Positions 1 through 9,315 of a stretch of DNA of 64,000 bases are shown here, piece by piece. The DNA lies in the NCBI GenBank assembly GCA_016219545.1, contig JACRMH010000007.1:62001-126000 (forward strand), written 5' to 3'. The stretch is from Chloroflexota bacterium. GTDB taxonomy: Bacteria > Chloroflexota > Anaerolineae > Anaerolineales > Villigracilaceae. The notes beneath the pieces were generated by a model. That model was given only the letters and a program-made list of their open reading frames with translations. It was not told where the DNA came from and made no database searches. The translations under genes and the position numbers were made by a program. How positions within the stretch are numbered: the first letter of the stretch is position 1; every line of letters starts with the position of its first letter.

Positions 1-558
1 CACCTTATTGAAGTTTTCGGCATAACGGGGGTTTTGCATCATGATGAAATTGTATGGCAGAAGAACAGCATCAAAGTCAAACTGGGCTAGGGAGCGCAAA
101 TGGAATTCCGGGACGGGCACTCCATGTCCCGTGACTCCGATAAAGCGCGCAAGCCCTTCATCGCGGGCTTGTATCACCGCTTCGAGTACACCCCCGGGAC
201 CAAAGGCCGTTATCCAATCAGGCTCTTCATGCAGGGCGTGGATCTGGATCATATCCAGCTGGTCCACATGCAACAAGTCGAGTGAGCGGCGAATTTGATC
301 GTAGGCAGCCTGCCTGGTGCGTTGGTCGGTCTTGGTGGCGAGAAAAAACGGTTTCCCGTTTCGTCGAATCCAATCGCCCAAGACCTGCTCAGCCTGACCA
401 TAACTGGCCGCAGTATCCACGTGGTTGACCCCGTTTTGCAGGATCAGATCCATGGTGGAATCTACATCTTTCTGTGAGGTTTCCCAAAAAGCGGCCGCGC
501 CAAAAATGGTGCGGGTACTTATGTGACCGGTGCGGCCAAAAGGAAGGGTGGGGATCAT
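1..558 (-). CDS. Aldo/keto reductase (3' part beyond window)
   Basis: Reading the minus strand from an ATG at 558 gives 186 codons, open to the window edge. The product begins MIPTLPFGRTGH and has the aldo/keto reductase signature DTAASYG, which supplies the catalytic Asp (about residue 48) and Tyr (about 53); the LATKT strand carries the expected Lys. These enzymes reduce carbonyls with NADPH in a TIM barrel in the cytoplasm. A GGAGG ribosome site lies 6 nt before the ATG and fixes the start. The missing part is the C-terminal half, including the NADPH-binding loops, so the substrate class cannot be assigned. Confidence 0.9.
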   Translation of the reverse strand, partial: MIPTLPFGRTGHISTRTIFGAAAFWETSQKDVDSTMDLILQNGVNHVDTAASYGQAEQVLGDWIRRNGKPFFLATKTDQRTRQAAYDQIRRSLDLLHVDQLDMIQIHALHEEPDWITAFGPGGVLEAVIQARDEGLARFIGVTGHGVPVPEFHLRSLAQFDFDAVLLPYNFIMMQNPRYAENFNKV

Positions 559-780
559 AAATTCCTCCAGAAGAATGTTTCCATTATTTTGTGATTAACC
601 AATAGCGCGAACCTACTCAGTGCGTTATTTTGAGTATAGCAGAAGTCGTTTAATAATGAACATGGGGATAACCCCTCCGTATTCTCTGCTAATCAAGGTG
701 TTGGATAAACAGGACGATAAGGCAGTAAAATTGCAAAAGATTATTTTTCTTATTCCAACAAAAGAATGGATGGCAAGCAA

Positions 781-2430
781 ATGTCTAATTACGACGCAAT
801 CATCATCGGCTCAGGCGCGGGCGGATTGACTGCCGCTGTAGCGCTCGCACAAGCTGGCAAGAAAGTGTTGGTGCTCGAACAGCATGACCGCCCCGGCGGG
901 TGGACTCATTCGTTCACTTTGAACGGCTATCGCTTTAGCCCGGGTGTGCATTACATCGGCGACCTGCATGAAGGCGGTCATTTGCGGAATATTTATGAAG
1001 GGCTTGGCGTTTCACAGGATCTAACTTTCTGCGAACTCAACCCCGATGGCTATGACCACATCATCGTCGGCGATAAGCGCGTGGATTTCCCCAAAGGCAG
1101 GGAAAATTTAATCGAGCGGTTGAAGAGTCAGTTTCCGCACGAAGCAAGGGGCATTGATTCGTATTTCTCCGATCTCATCAACATGGTGGAAGGCTTGCGG
1201 CACATTGGAAATCTAAGCAAACCCTTGCAGGCCGCAAAAGGCGCGGGTAATGTCCTTAAATGGATGCGCGCCACCGGCGCAGACCTCATCAATGCCCACA
1301 TCAACGATCCCGTATTGCGCGGCGTGTTGGCAGGTCAGGCGGGCGACCATGGACTGCCGCCCTCAAAAGTCTCGGCGTTCATGCACGCGGGCATCACCCA
1401 TCATTATCTTGACGGCGGGTACTATCCACTCGGCGGTGCGTTTACCTTGCCGCGTGCATTCGTCAGGGCCCTAAAACGCGCAAGCGGAGAGATCAGGCTC
1501 CAGTCAAGAGTGAAGCGGATTCTCATCGAAGGCCAAAAAGTATTGGGCGTTGAATTGGATTCGGGCGAAGAGATACGCGCGGGCGTGGTCATCTCCAATG
1601 CGGACCCTGAGGTGACCTTCGGTCAGTTGATTGGGAAGGAAAAGCTCTCGCCTCGTCTCAAGCGGAAAGTTGATTCCGTCCGATATTCAACTTCGTGCCT
1701 CAGCCTGTTCTTCGCCACCGATATGGATCTGCGCGGGGCGGGACTCGACTCGGGCAACTTCTGGTTTTATGACCATCCCGATGTGGACAAAATTTATTCC
1801 GATGGACTCACTGATGCATTGCTGCGCGAAGAGACTCCGCCTGGCATGTTCCTGACCGCGACCACGTTGAAAGACCCGTCGAAGATGCACAGCGGACATC
1901 ACACCTGCGAGTCATTCGCGTTCGTAGGCTATGAGGCGTTCGAGAAATGGGCGCACACGAAATTTGGATCGCGCCCCGCGGACTACGACGCAATGAAGGA
2001 AGACCTGGCGTGGCGCATGGTGCGGGGACTGGAGAAGCACGTGCCCGGGTTGAGCAAACACATCGTATATTACAGCCTCGGCACGCCGCTGACGAATGAA
2101 CATTATCTAAACGCCACCCGAGGAAATCTATACGGCATCGAGAAATCGCCAAAACAAGTGGGTCCGTTGGGATTCTCAACGCGCACCGAATTTGCAGGGC
2201 TATATCTTTGCGGCGCAAGCACCCTCAGTCATGGTGTGGCGGGCGTGACCCAATCAGGGATTGACGCTGCGAAGGCCGTGCTCAACTGCCGCACTCGGGA
2301 TTTACTGAACCAACATGGAACTAGCCTGACATTCCTGCCGTCAGAGGATGTGAACAAGTGGCCTGAGAATTTAAGAAAGAAGATGGAGCGCGGAGAAGCG
2401 GCGAGGGCGGATGAAGAAAGGGAGATGTAA
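781..2430 (+). CDS. FAD-dependent phytoene desaturase / retinol saturase-like oxidoreductase
   Basis: The product opens with a Rossmann dinucleotide-binding motif (GSGAGG, residues 10-15 from ATG 781), then the PGGW segment seen in the CrtI/CrtO/RetSat amine-oxidase-like superfamily, and ends with a second FAD-contact segment (LYLCGAS..HGVAG). About 549 residues is normal for this group. RetSat and CrtO relatives reduce, saturate or isomerise polyenes; the true substrate here is unknown. An alternative ATG at 766 adds five residues, but the dinucleotide motif normally starts within 10 residues of the N-terminus, so 781 is preferred. No carotenoid genes adjoin it, so a carotenoid role is only inference from family. 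Confidence 0.85.
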   Translation: MSNYDAIIIGSGAGGLTAAVALAQAGKKVLVLEQHDRPGGWTHSFTLNGYRFSPGVHYIGDLHEGGHLRNIYEGLGVSQDLTFCELNPDGYDHIIVGDKRVDFPKGRENLIERLKSQFPHEARGIDSYFSDLINMVEGLRHIGNLSKPLQAAKGAGNVLKWMRATGADLINAHINDPVLRGVLAGQAGDHGLPPSKVSAFMHAGITHHYLDGGYYPLGGAFTLPRAFVRALKRASGEIRLQSRVKRILIEGQKVLGVELDSGEEIRAGVVISNADPEVTFGQLIGKEKLSPRLKRKVDSVRYSTSCLSLFFATDMDLRGAGLDSGNFWFYDHPDVDKIYSDGLTDALLREETPPGMFLTATTLKDPSKMHSGHHTCESFAFVGYEAFEKWAHTKFGSRPADYDAMKEDLAWRMVRGLEKHVPGLSKHIVYYSLGTPLTNEHYLNATRGNLYGIEKSPKQVGPLGFSTRTEFAGLYLCGASTLSHGVAGVTQSGIDAAKAVLNCRTRDLLNQHGTSLTFLPSEDVNKWPENLRKKMERGEAARADEEREM

Positions 2431-2666
2431 TTTTTATCGAAGCACCTAATTGAAAGATGATCATGGATTAATGTCGCTCTTTACCAATCTAGTAATGGTG
2501 GGGATCCATGAATCAAAAAGGATGGGATGTTCCAATCCTTATTATGCGGCAGGAAATTTAAACTGTTGGCCCGGAATAATCCATTTAGAATAAGGTGCAT
2601 GAACCTTCCATGCCTATTAGCTTTTGGCGAATCGTAGGATTGTAGAATAGAAGAAAGGATAGAAAT

Positions 2667-3182
2667 ATGGACGGCCAATTTACAAAGACACTTTCGAAAA
2701 TAACATTTCAGTTGTTCCTGTTTTTAGGAATATTCGCGCATACCTGGTGGAAATTAGGGGATACCGAATATATCCCAATGAGTTTCCTCATCATTCAATC
2801 CCTGCTCGTTTATTTGATCGTCACGGCCGTCCTGCAGACGATTGTGAGAACAATCCAGGAGCATCGGAGTCTTTTGAGAGGGATCTTGGCGCTAATGTAT
2901 GGTGCAAGCCTTGTGATCTACTTTTTTGCACCCCAATTGATCTATGGTTTTGTTTTCACAAGCAGTGGGGCTACTGAATCAAGCACCCCCTTCAACAATT
3001 GGGTCCTGGTCATTACAACCATTACCGGACTCGTTTCCGCTGTTTCAGGCGCGTATTCCCAGGTCACATCCCGCAAGAAAGCCATGGCGGAAATAGAACT
3101 TGAAAAACAAAAATTGGCATTGGAGCGGGAAAAGCTCGAACTGGAAAAATCAAAAAATAAACCGAAGCGTAAATCCAAATAA
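2667..3182 (+). CDS. Small membrane protein with C-terminal charged coiled coil
   Basis: I do not recognise the family. The 171-residue product has about four hydrophobic segments (roughly residues 10-28, 33-55, 68-92 and 107-128) followed by a highly charged helix of alternating Glu, Lys and Leu that should form a coiled coil and ends in a Lys/Arg tail. AAGGA lies upstream of the ATG. The gene is monocistronic: about 240 bp without an ORF precede it, and an insertion sequence begins about 70 bp downstream. The cytoplasmic coiled coil suggests an interaction or scaffold role, but nothing in the sequence names a partner. Confidence 0.7.
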   Translation: MDGQFTKTLSKITFQLFLFLGIFAHTWWKLGDTEYIPMSFLIIQSLLVYLIVTAVLQTIVRTIQEHRSLLRGILALMYGASLVIYFFAPQLIYGFVFTSSGATESSTPFNNWVLVITTITGLVSAVSGAYSQVTSRKKAMAEIELEKQKLALEREKLELEKSKNKPKRKSK

Positions 3183-3253
3183 GGAAGAGTGCTTTCCACT
3201 TTTCCACTATACAATGGTCGTCATACCACCCGGAAGCACGCTAAATCTACCTA

Positions 3254-4452
3254 GTACTGTGTCAAGCATCAATTGATGGGTAAAGGCGCTTGAGCTTAGT
3301 GCGGGCATCAGTTGTAGCAAACTGCCAGTTAACTGTAGCCTGCTTGTCGTTGCGTTCGGAAGCCCAAACATCAGTTTCACGGATCAAAATAGCCTGGCTG
3401 GGTATACAACGATTGAGACATTGTCGATTTAGAACGCTCAGCTCAATTTCAGCCATATTGAGCCAACTTCCATGCTTGGGTGTTGAATGAAATTCGAGCC
3501 GCTCCAATATCCGTCTGGCTTCTATCGGAGTAAACACTTCATAGAGACAAGCTGGTGAATGAGTGTTCAGTTGATCTTGCACAATCACGATCTTCTCAGC
3601 TTGTGGAAAATGGACATCCACCAAATCGCGCATACAGTATGCCCAATCGGTTTTGGTGCGTCGTTCAGTGACTTTCACAGAACGCCAGTTTTGGAGTGGA
3701 GCAAAAAACATGAACATGTTGGCAACACCTTCACGATGATATTCGTGGTCATAACGCTCTGGCTGTCCTGCTTCAATTGGCAAGGCTTGGCGCGTCTCTC
3801 GAACCAATTGTTCTGGGCTTTCGTCAAAGCAAACCAAAGGGCGGGTCGGGTCAGCGGGTCGCTTGTAAACATCCAAAATATCTTCCATGTGATAAACGAA
3901 CTCGGCATTCGCCTGAGGTGGAATACACCATTCCTGTTTACGCCAAGGCTTTAGTTCATTGTCAGCTAATACCTGACGAATTGTTTCATGAGAGATTTCG
4001 TCAATGATGTTCAATTGCACAATTCGATCTGCCAGCAGGCGCAGGCTCCAACGTGCATATCCTTCTGGAGGTGAACTACACACCAACGCAATTACGCGAG
4101 CTTCTTGTTCACCATCCAATTTACGACTGTATATTCGGCTCGGGTGACGTGGCTTCAAAACAGCCTCGCACCCTTCAAACACATATCGCTTTCTTACCCG
4201 TTCCACCGTTGGAATGCTGATATCCAACGCTTTGCAGATTTCACGGTCTTGCCAACCTTCATCCGCTTTCAAGAGGATTCTGGCATGCGTCAGCTTGCGT
4301 GCTTTCTATGTTCCAGAACCAATCAGTGTAGATAATTTCTTGCGCTCTTCAACACTCAAGGTAACTATGTACTTCTTCGCCATTGCTTCCCTCGTTTTCA
4401 GAGAAGCTTACCGCCTTTTCATCCACCCATCATTCCACGCTTGACACGGTAC
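3254..4452. mobile_element. IS630-family insertion sequence, 1199 bp
   Basis: The ends are matching inverted repeats: left CTAGTACTGTGTCAAGC at 3251-3267, and the right end at 4439-4455 reads CTAGTACCGTGTCAAGC on the minus strand, 16 of 17 identical. TA dinucleotides flank both ends (3252-3253 and 4453-4454), the target duplication expected of the IS630/Tc1/mariner group. One minus-strand transposase gene fills the element. It sits 18 bp before the ATG of the aldehyde:ferredoxin oxidoreductase gene, so it has probably separated that gene from its promoter. The right repeat contains an outward-facing TTGACA. Confidence 0.9.
3262..4383 (-). pseudogene. IS630 transposase with in-frame amber codon
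   Basis: From ATG 4383 the frame reads MAKKYIVTLSVEERKKL, the usual IS630 N-terminus, then meets TAG at codon 26 (4306-4308) and continues in the same frame into KARKLTHARILLKADEG and the rest of the protein. An internal ATG at 4272 restarts 336 residues. The three DDE residues are present, in FDESPEQL, VQDQLNTH and HGSWLNMAEIE, along with the helix-turn-helix. Only the nonsense codon breaks it. Restart at 4272 would remove the first helices of the DNA-binding domain, so the copy is probably inactive unless the amber codon is read through. The stop codon lies inside the terminal repeat. Confidence 0.85.
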
Positions 4453-4470
4453 TAGTATAGGGAAACTATA

Positions 4471-6367
4471 ATGAAATTTGGCGCATCAGGAAAAATCCTT
4501 CGTGTTAATTTGACCAAAGCATCTGTCAAAACGGAATATCTGCCGGAGTCATTTTATCAGTTATATCCCGGCGGAAAAGCCATGGTTGGGTATTTTTTAC
4601 TTAAAGAGATGCGTTCAAATACAAACCCTTATAGTCCTGATAATCTATTGATTATCGCAAATGGTCTGCTGACAGGCTCGCCGGTTTCCACTGCAACTCG
4701 ATTCACTGTTGGAGCCCGCTCCCCCTTGACAGGCGGATATGGTGAGTCAGAAGCTGCTGGTTTTTGGGGTCCGGAATTACGAAATGCCGGTTGGGATGCC
4801 ATCTTAATTACAGGAAGATCTGAAGAACCGGTTTATCTCTGTATTCGTGATGCTCAAGTATCCATCCAACCTGCCAAACATCTTTGGGGACGATCCCCCG
4901 AATATGTGCAGGCAACGATCAGGGATGAAATTGCCGATAAAAATATACGGGTCCTCCAGATCGGGTTGGGGGGAGAAAACCTTGTTCGTTTCGCTGCGAT
5001 CACCCATGCCATTACGCCCATTAAAATGGCGTAATGGCATGGGCGCTGTGATGGGTTCAAAGAATCTTAAAGCTGTGGCTGTGCGTGGCAGCGGACGTTA
5101 TACTGACTTTGCGAATGACACTGCATCCCTATCAGAATTGGGACGCAGCCTGGTCAAACAAGTGAAGGAACACCCTATGAGCAGGGATCTACAGGATAAA
5201 GGAACGCCAGGCCTTGTCGGCGGTTTGAATGCCGGTGGAATGCTTCCCACACACAACTTTCGTGCGGGCGTTTTCGACCAGGTTGATGAGCTCAAATGGG
5301 AGTCATATGAAAAGAATTTTCTCACAGCTAGGCGGAGTTGCTACGCTTGCGCTGTGAGATGCAAACGTGAGGTTGCATTTGATTATAAGAAAACACCAAG
5401 CGCATACGGCGGACCGGAATATGAATCGGTGGCTGCCTTTGGTTCTAATTGTTGTATCGGTGATCTCGAGGCAGTCGTAAAAGCAAATGAATTGTGCAAT
5501 ATATATACCTTGGATACCATCACAACCGGCATGACCATTGCTTTTGCGATGGAATGTTTCGAGCACGGATTAATTGGGCTTGAAGACACAGGTGGCATTG
5601 AACTCCGATTTGGGAATGCCGAAGCCATGCTGCAGATTATTGAAAAGATCGCCCGCAGGGAAGGTATCGGAAATATTCTTGCGAAAGGCTCGCGAAGTGC
5701 CTCTAAAGCGATTGGCGGCGGGTCAGCTTCATTTACCATTGAAGTGAAAGGACAGGAATTTGCCATGCATGATCCGCGTGGAAAAGCATCGGTGGGGTTG
5801 GGATTCGCGATATCCGAGATCGGCGAGGATCATTTGGTTTCCTATCACGATACCATGTTCACAAACCCTGATTCGATATCCTTTAAAGGAGCCCGTCCTT
5901 TGGGGATTGTGGATGCATTGCCAGCTCGCGATCTGAGCGACAAAAAAGCAGTGAATTATTTTATTGGTGAGAATTGGAGCAGTTTTGAAAAGTCTTCCGG
6001 TTTTTGTTACTTTGGACCCGCACCGCGGTCATTCATCCAGATCGAAGATGTTCAAAAAATTATAAATGCCGCTACGGGCTGGGATTTTTCAGTGACTGAT
6101 CTCTTGAAAATTGGGGAACGCGCTACCAACCTTGCTCGAATCTTTAATCTGCGGGAAGGCTTTACTCCTCAAGACGACCGTTTGCCTGAAAGGATGTTTA
6201 TGCCTTCAGAAGCCGGAGCATTGGCAGGTTTGGGGATTGACCATCTTGAGTTTGACCGTGCTATGCATGAACTATATAAATTGAAAGACTGGAATTTGGA
6301 AACTGGCGTCCCGTCTCGCGAACGATTATCCGAGCTTGGCATTGAATGGGTCCTGGAACTTTTATAG
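4471..6367 (+). pseudogene. aor: Tungsten aldehyde:ferredoxin oxidoreductase, frameshifted
   Basis: Two overlapping frames make one AOR-family protein. Frame 1 from ATG 4471 (MKFGASGKILRVNLT) covers the N-terminal pterin-binding domain up to codon 185, then stops at 5032-5034. Frame 2 takes over at 5027 with WRNGMGAVMGSKNLKA and runs to the end at 6367. One extra A in the run 5023-5026 explains the break; without it the spacing to the family motif GR.G.GAVMGSK is normal. The cluster ligands CYACAVRC and a late Cys are kept. Active enzymes oxidise aldehydes to acids with ferredoxin, using tungsten-bispterin and 4Fe-4S. A MoaD/ThiS-like gene follows by 7 bp. It may be dead, or the indel may be a sequencing error. 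Confidence 0.85.
5005..5041. repeat. Near-perfect inverted repeat at the AOR frameshift
   Basis: The left arm (5005-5022) and right arm (5025-5041) pair over 17 bp with a single bulged C and a 2-nt centre. The extra A of the frameshift lies in the right arm next to the centre. The right arm encodes the conserved WRNGMG motif, while the left arm encodes HAITPI, which does not resemble the usual family sequence and is the antisense of the motif. This is what a template-switch event at a quasipalindrome would leave. Confidence 0.8.
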
Positions 6368-6374
6368 GTAGAAA

Positions 6375-6605
6375 ATGCATTTACATTTAGGAGGTCATCT
6401 TAACTACTTTGATGCCATGAAAAGGATCAACATTGAAATTAAGATTGTTGGGCGACAACGTTTGACAGATCTTTTGGCTAAGTTAAAGATACCGGTCGGA
6501 GAAATATTTCTTGTCTCGGTCAATGGGGAAGTTATGTCACTGGAAGATGCCTGGATTCAATCTGATGACGAGGTGCAGTTATATCCACCCATGGGTGGGG
6601 GGTAA
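6375..6605 (+). CDS. MoaD/ThiS-family small sulfur-carrier-like protein
   Basis: The 76-residue product is a ubiquitin-like fold candidate that ends in Gly-Gly-Gly (LYPPMGGG), the C-terminal tail that is adenylated and thiocarboxylated in MoaD and ThiS. It starts 7 bp after the AOR gene. AOR genes are often followed by a MoaD-like gene involved in making the tungsten/molybdenum pterin. The ATG at 6375 gives a 14-residue leader before the conserved start KRINIEIKIVG; ATG 6417 is an alternative, but AGGAGG at 6389-6394 is too far from it. If AOR is dead this carrier may be an orphan. Confidence 0.75.
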   Translation: MHLHLGGHLNYFDAMKRINIEIKIVGRQRLTDLLAKLKIPVGEIFLVSVNGEVMSLEDAWIQSDDEVQLYPPMGGG

Positions 6606-6671
6606 TGAACAAGTAAAGCATATTTTATTTCCGATAACGCCTTTATGTGAAAATAAACACAAAACAAGGTA

Positions 6672-6699
6672 TTGACAACCTAAATTATCGTGATAGACT
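6672..6699 (+). promoter_or_regulatory. Sigma70-type promoter of the FadR-type regulator
   Basis: TTGACA at 6672-6677 and TAGACT at 6694-6699 are 16 bp apart, about 38 bp before the regulator ATG at 6738. Between them and the start, TGGGGT at 6701-6706 and ATACCA at 6711-6716 form a weak inverted pair that could be an autoregulatory operator. That operator is a guess. Confidence 0.5.
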
Positions 6700-6737
6700 G
6701 TTGGGGTCATCATACCACTATACCTTTTGGAGAGATT

Positions 6738-7427
6738 ATGTATCTTCCTATTCAGTCTGAACGTTTGTACGAGCAAATCGTAAGCCAGATTGAACAACGG
6801 ATCGAGAAAGGGGAATTGAAAGTGGGCGATCAGTTGCCTTCAGAACGTGAACTGGCGGAGCAATTTGCTGTCAGCAGGACCGCTGTGCGTGAGGCAGTGA
6901 AGGCGTTGCGAGAAAAAGGTTTGGTCGAAATTCTCGCCGGACGGGGGACTTTTATTACGGATGGAACATCGGATAAGATCCGAAATTCACTTGGTTTGTT
7001 AATGAAAATTGGGAACATAAAAGGCTCCGCGAATTTGGTCGAGGTGCGCGAGATCCTTGAACCTGAAATTGCCGCGCTTGCAGCAACCCGCATCACCGAT
7101 GAATATATTGTCGCCATGCAAGAGGCTGTCAATATCATGGAAGTGGCGACAGCGTCAAACAACTCGGAAGCCTTTGTCGAAGCCGATCTTGACTTCCACC
7201 TTGCTTTGGCGGAAGCCACCCAAAATCCGATCATTCCTGCTTTGATGGACTCCGTGATCGACCTGCTCCGTGAACAGCGCAAAAGGACAGGAAATGTCAG
7301 CGGTGGATTGGCGCGTGGACAGTACCATCATAAGATCATTCTTGATGCTGTAATCAAACGCGACCCTGATGCTGCGCGGCAGGCAATGCAAAACCATCTT
7401 CAACAAGTACGCGAAGATTCGAATTAA
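6738..7427 (+). CDS. GntR/FadR-family transcriptional regulator
   Basis: The 229-residue product has an N-terminal winged helix with the GntR hallmark LKVGDQLPSERELAEQF and AVREAVKALREKGLVE, then an FCD ligand domain with the HLALAEAT and HHKIILDAV helices that hold the metal/carboxylate site. FCD regulators usually sense organic acids or acyl-CoA. ATG 6738 (MYLPIQSERLYEQI) is chosen because TTGGAGAG lies just upstream and because family members start here; a longer in-frame start at 6690 overlaps the promoter. It is the first gene of the long plus-strand catabolic block, 26 bp before the next gene, and is its likely local regulator. Confidence 0.9.
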   Translation: MYLPIQSERLYEQIVSQIEQRIEKGELKVGDQLPSERELAEQFAVSRTAVREAVKALREKGLVEILAGRGTFITDGTSDKIRNSLGLLMKIGNIKGSANLVEVREILEPEIAALAATRITDEYIVAMQEAVNIMEVATASNNSEAFVEADLDFHLALAEATQNPIIPALMDSVIDLLREQRKRTGNVSGGLARGQYHHKIILDAVIKRDPDAARQAMQNHLQQVREDSN

Positions 7428-7453
7428 TAACTCTATTCTTTGGAGGAACTTTT

Positions 7454-8335
7454 ATGGCAAAACTTGGTTTTGTTGGTCTTGGTGTGATGGGCAGTCGTGT
7501 GGTCAAGCGTCTTCTAGACGCAGGTCATGAAGTGACGGGATACAACCGCACGAAATCAAAAGCGCAATGGTTGTTGGATGCCGGTATGAAGTGGGCAGAC
7601 ACTCCGCGTGCAGTTGCAGAATCTTCTGATATTACCTTTAGCATGGTGACGAATACCGATGCGCTTCGCGGAGTGACCGAAGGCGCAGATGGTTTGCTTG
7701 CCGGCCTCAAATCCGGCAATATCCATGTGGACATGAGCACTGTCAGCCCGGCATTCAGCCGCGAGTTGGCGAAGCAGGTTGCGGCGAAGGGTGCGGCGAT
7801 GGTGGATGCTCCTGTCTCCGGCAGCGTGATCACACTCGAAGAGGGGAAGCTATCCATCATGGTGGGTGGCGATCAGTCTGTTTTTGAAAAAGTAAAACCT
7901 ATCCTGTTGAACATCGGACCGAAAGCTACTTATGTCGGCAAGAATGGTCTGGCAGTGACGATGAAGATTGCTACGAATCTGAGTCTCGCCGTTCAAATGC
8001 TGGCTTTCAGCGAGGGAGTTTTGCTCGCCGAAAAGAGCGGAATCAAACGCGAGGTCGCTGTGGAAGTTTTGGTCAATAGTGTAATTGCATCGCCGATGGT
8101 GAAATATCGCGGGCCTTTTGTTTTGGAAATGCCCGAAGAAGCCTGGTTTGACTGTTACATGATGCAAAAGGATATGAACCTGGCGCTTGAATTGGGACGC
8201 GAATTGAATATCCCATTGCCAACCACTGCAACCACCAATGAGTTCCTTTCAGCGGCGCGCGGCATGGGGTTGGAAAAACAGGATTTTGCAGTTATGTTTG
8301 AAGTATTGGCTCAAATGTCGGGAGTAACAAAATGA
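7454..8335 (+). CDS. 3-hydroxyisobutyrate dehydrogenase-family oxidoreductase
   Basis: The 293-residue protein has an N-terminal Rossmann fold (GLGVMG, residues 8-13), the substrate-binding APVSGS stretch, and the catalytic Lys in VTMKIATNLS. These enzymes (MmsB, GarR, tartronate semialdehyde reductase and relatives) oxidise a beta-hydroxy acid to the semialdehyde or reduce it in reverse with NAD(P). GGAGG precedes the ATG. The stop codon overlaps the next start (ATGA at 8332-8335), so it is translationally coupled to the E1 alpha gene. Its product may be a semialdehyde or oxo acid fed to that dehydrogenase; this is inference from order. Confidence 0.88.
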   Translation: MAKLGFVGLGVMGSRVVKRLLDAGHEVTGYNRTKSKAQWLLDAGMKWADTPRAVAESSDITFSMVTNTDALRGVTEGADGLLAGLKSGNIHVDMSTVSPAFSRELAKQVAAKGAAMVDAPVSGSVITLEEGKLSIMVGGDQSVFEKVKPILLNIGPKATYVGKNGLAVTMKIATNLSLAVQMLAFSEGVLLAEKSGIKREVAVEVLVNSVIASPMVKYRGPFVLEMPEEAWFDCYMMQKDMNLALELGRELNIPLPTTATTNEFLSAARGMGLEKQDFAVMFEVLAQMSGVTK

Positions 8336-9315
8336 GCAAAAAGAAGGAAACATCAAGCGATGTTGAGCATTGGCTTTATGCCTACGAACAGATGGCAAAG
8401 ATTCGCGAGTTCGAGGAAAAGGTTAATGAACTTTATATGAAGGCATTGATGCCTGGGCTGGCGCATTTGTATTCGGGACAGGAGGCGGTCGCGGTTGGAG
8501 TCTGCGAGGCGCTGCATCTCGATGATTACATCACCAGCACACATCGCGGACACGGTCATTGTCTTGCCAAAGGTGCGGCAGTGGATCGTATGTTCGCGGA
8601 ATTGCTTGGCAAGGAAGCAGGCTTTTGCAAAGGCAAAGGCGGCTCGATGCACATCGCCGACCCTGACTCAGGCAACCTTGGCGCGAATGCAATTGTTGGC
8701 GGAAGCATGGGAATTGCGACCGGCGCGGCTCTCTCGGCAAAGATGAGAGGCAGCGGCCAGGTCGCAGTTTGTTTTTTTGGCGATGGCGCAGTAGCGCAGG
8801 GATTGCTATATGAAGTTATGAACATGGCGGCGTTGTGGAAGCTACCCGTCATTTATGTTTGTGAAAACAATAATTATAGCGAATACACACATCGGTCTGA
8901 AACATTGGCTGGAGAGATCATAGCGCGTGCGCAAGCCTTTGGCATTCATGCAGAAACTGTTGATGGACAGGATGTTCAACTGGTACAGGAAACGATGCAA
9001 AAACTGGTTGACCGTGCACGGCGCGGCGAGGGACCTGCGTTTTTGGAGTGTCTGACCTATCGTTATTATGGACATCATGTCGGCGACATCAATCGCACTT
9101 ATTATCGTTCAAAAGAAGAGGAACATGATTGGCGTGAAAACCATGATCCGTTGAAGCTTCTTGCCGAAAAATTGATTGCTCAAAAATTGACCGATCGAGC
9201 TGTCCTTGACAAAATTCTGGCAGACGTTGCAACCGAAGTGGAAGCCGGTATGCAGTTCGCCATCAATGCGCCGTTCCCAAACCCAAGTGAAGTGAATGAG
9301 GATGTTTATGTCTGA
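8332..9315 (+). CDS. Thiamine-diphosphate dehydrogenase E1 alpha (pyruvate/acetoin type)
   Basis: The 327-residue protein matches the E1 alpha subunit of 2-oxo acid or acetoin dehydrogenase complexes. It shows HRGHGHCLAKG around the active site, KGGSMH, and the diphosphate motif GDGAVAQG ending at ENNNY. With E1 beta it decarboxylates an oxo acid or cleaves acetoin and passes the acyl group to lipoyl-E2. The start overlaps the preceding stop by 4 nt. The length is closer to AcoA/PdhA of Gram-positive type than to the branched-chain enzyme. The exact substrate cannot be decided. Confidence 0.92.
   Translation: MSKKKETSSDVEHWLYAYEQMAKIREFEEKVNELYMKALMPGLAHLYSGQEAVAVGVCEALHLDDYITSTHRGHGHCLAKGAAVDRMFAELLGKEAGFCKGKGGSMHIADPDSGNLGANAIVGGSMGIATGAALSAKMRGSGQVAVCFFGDGAVAQGLLYEVMNMAALWKLPVIYVCENNNYSEYTHRSETLAGEIIARAQAFGIHAETVDGQDVQLVQETMQKLVDRARRGEGPAFLECLTYRYYGHHVGDINRTYYRSKEEEHDWRENHDPLKLLAEKLIAQKLTDRAVLDKILADVATEVEAGMQFAINAPFPNPSEVNEDVYV

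Noticed and set aside
41..298. Plus-strand ORFs at 41-298, 100-285 and 295-477
   Set aside because: They lie opposite a clear aldo/keto reductase on the minus strand and have no family features.
2431..2666. Small gene on the minus strand at 2481-2678
   Set aside because: No ribosome site, no family features, and it runs into the next gene's start.
4306..4308. Amber codon as a coded pyrrolysine or programmed read-through
   Set aside because: No pyl genes are seen and the family has a normal amino acid here; a nonsense change is simpler.
4441..4472. Hybrid promoter from the IS630 end (TTGACA) and a TATAAT at the AOR start
   Set aside because: The spacing is 20 bp and TATAAT overlaps the ATG, so it is too long and wrongly placed.
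5005..5041. Programmed frameshift in AOR
   Set aside because: The needed shift is +1 at AAA-A, with no known slippery site, stop-codon stall or leader in the family; a mutation or read error in a repeat is simpler.
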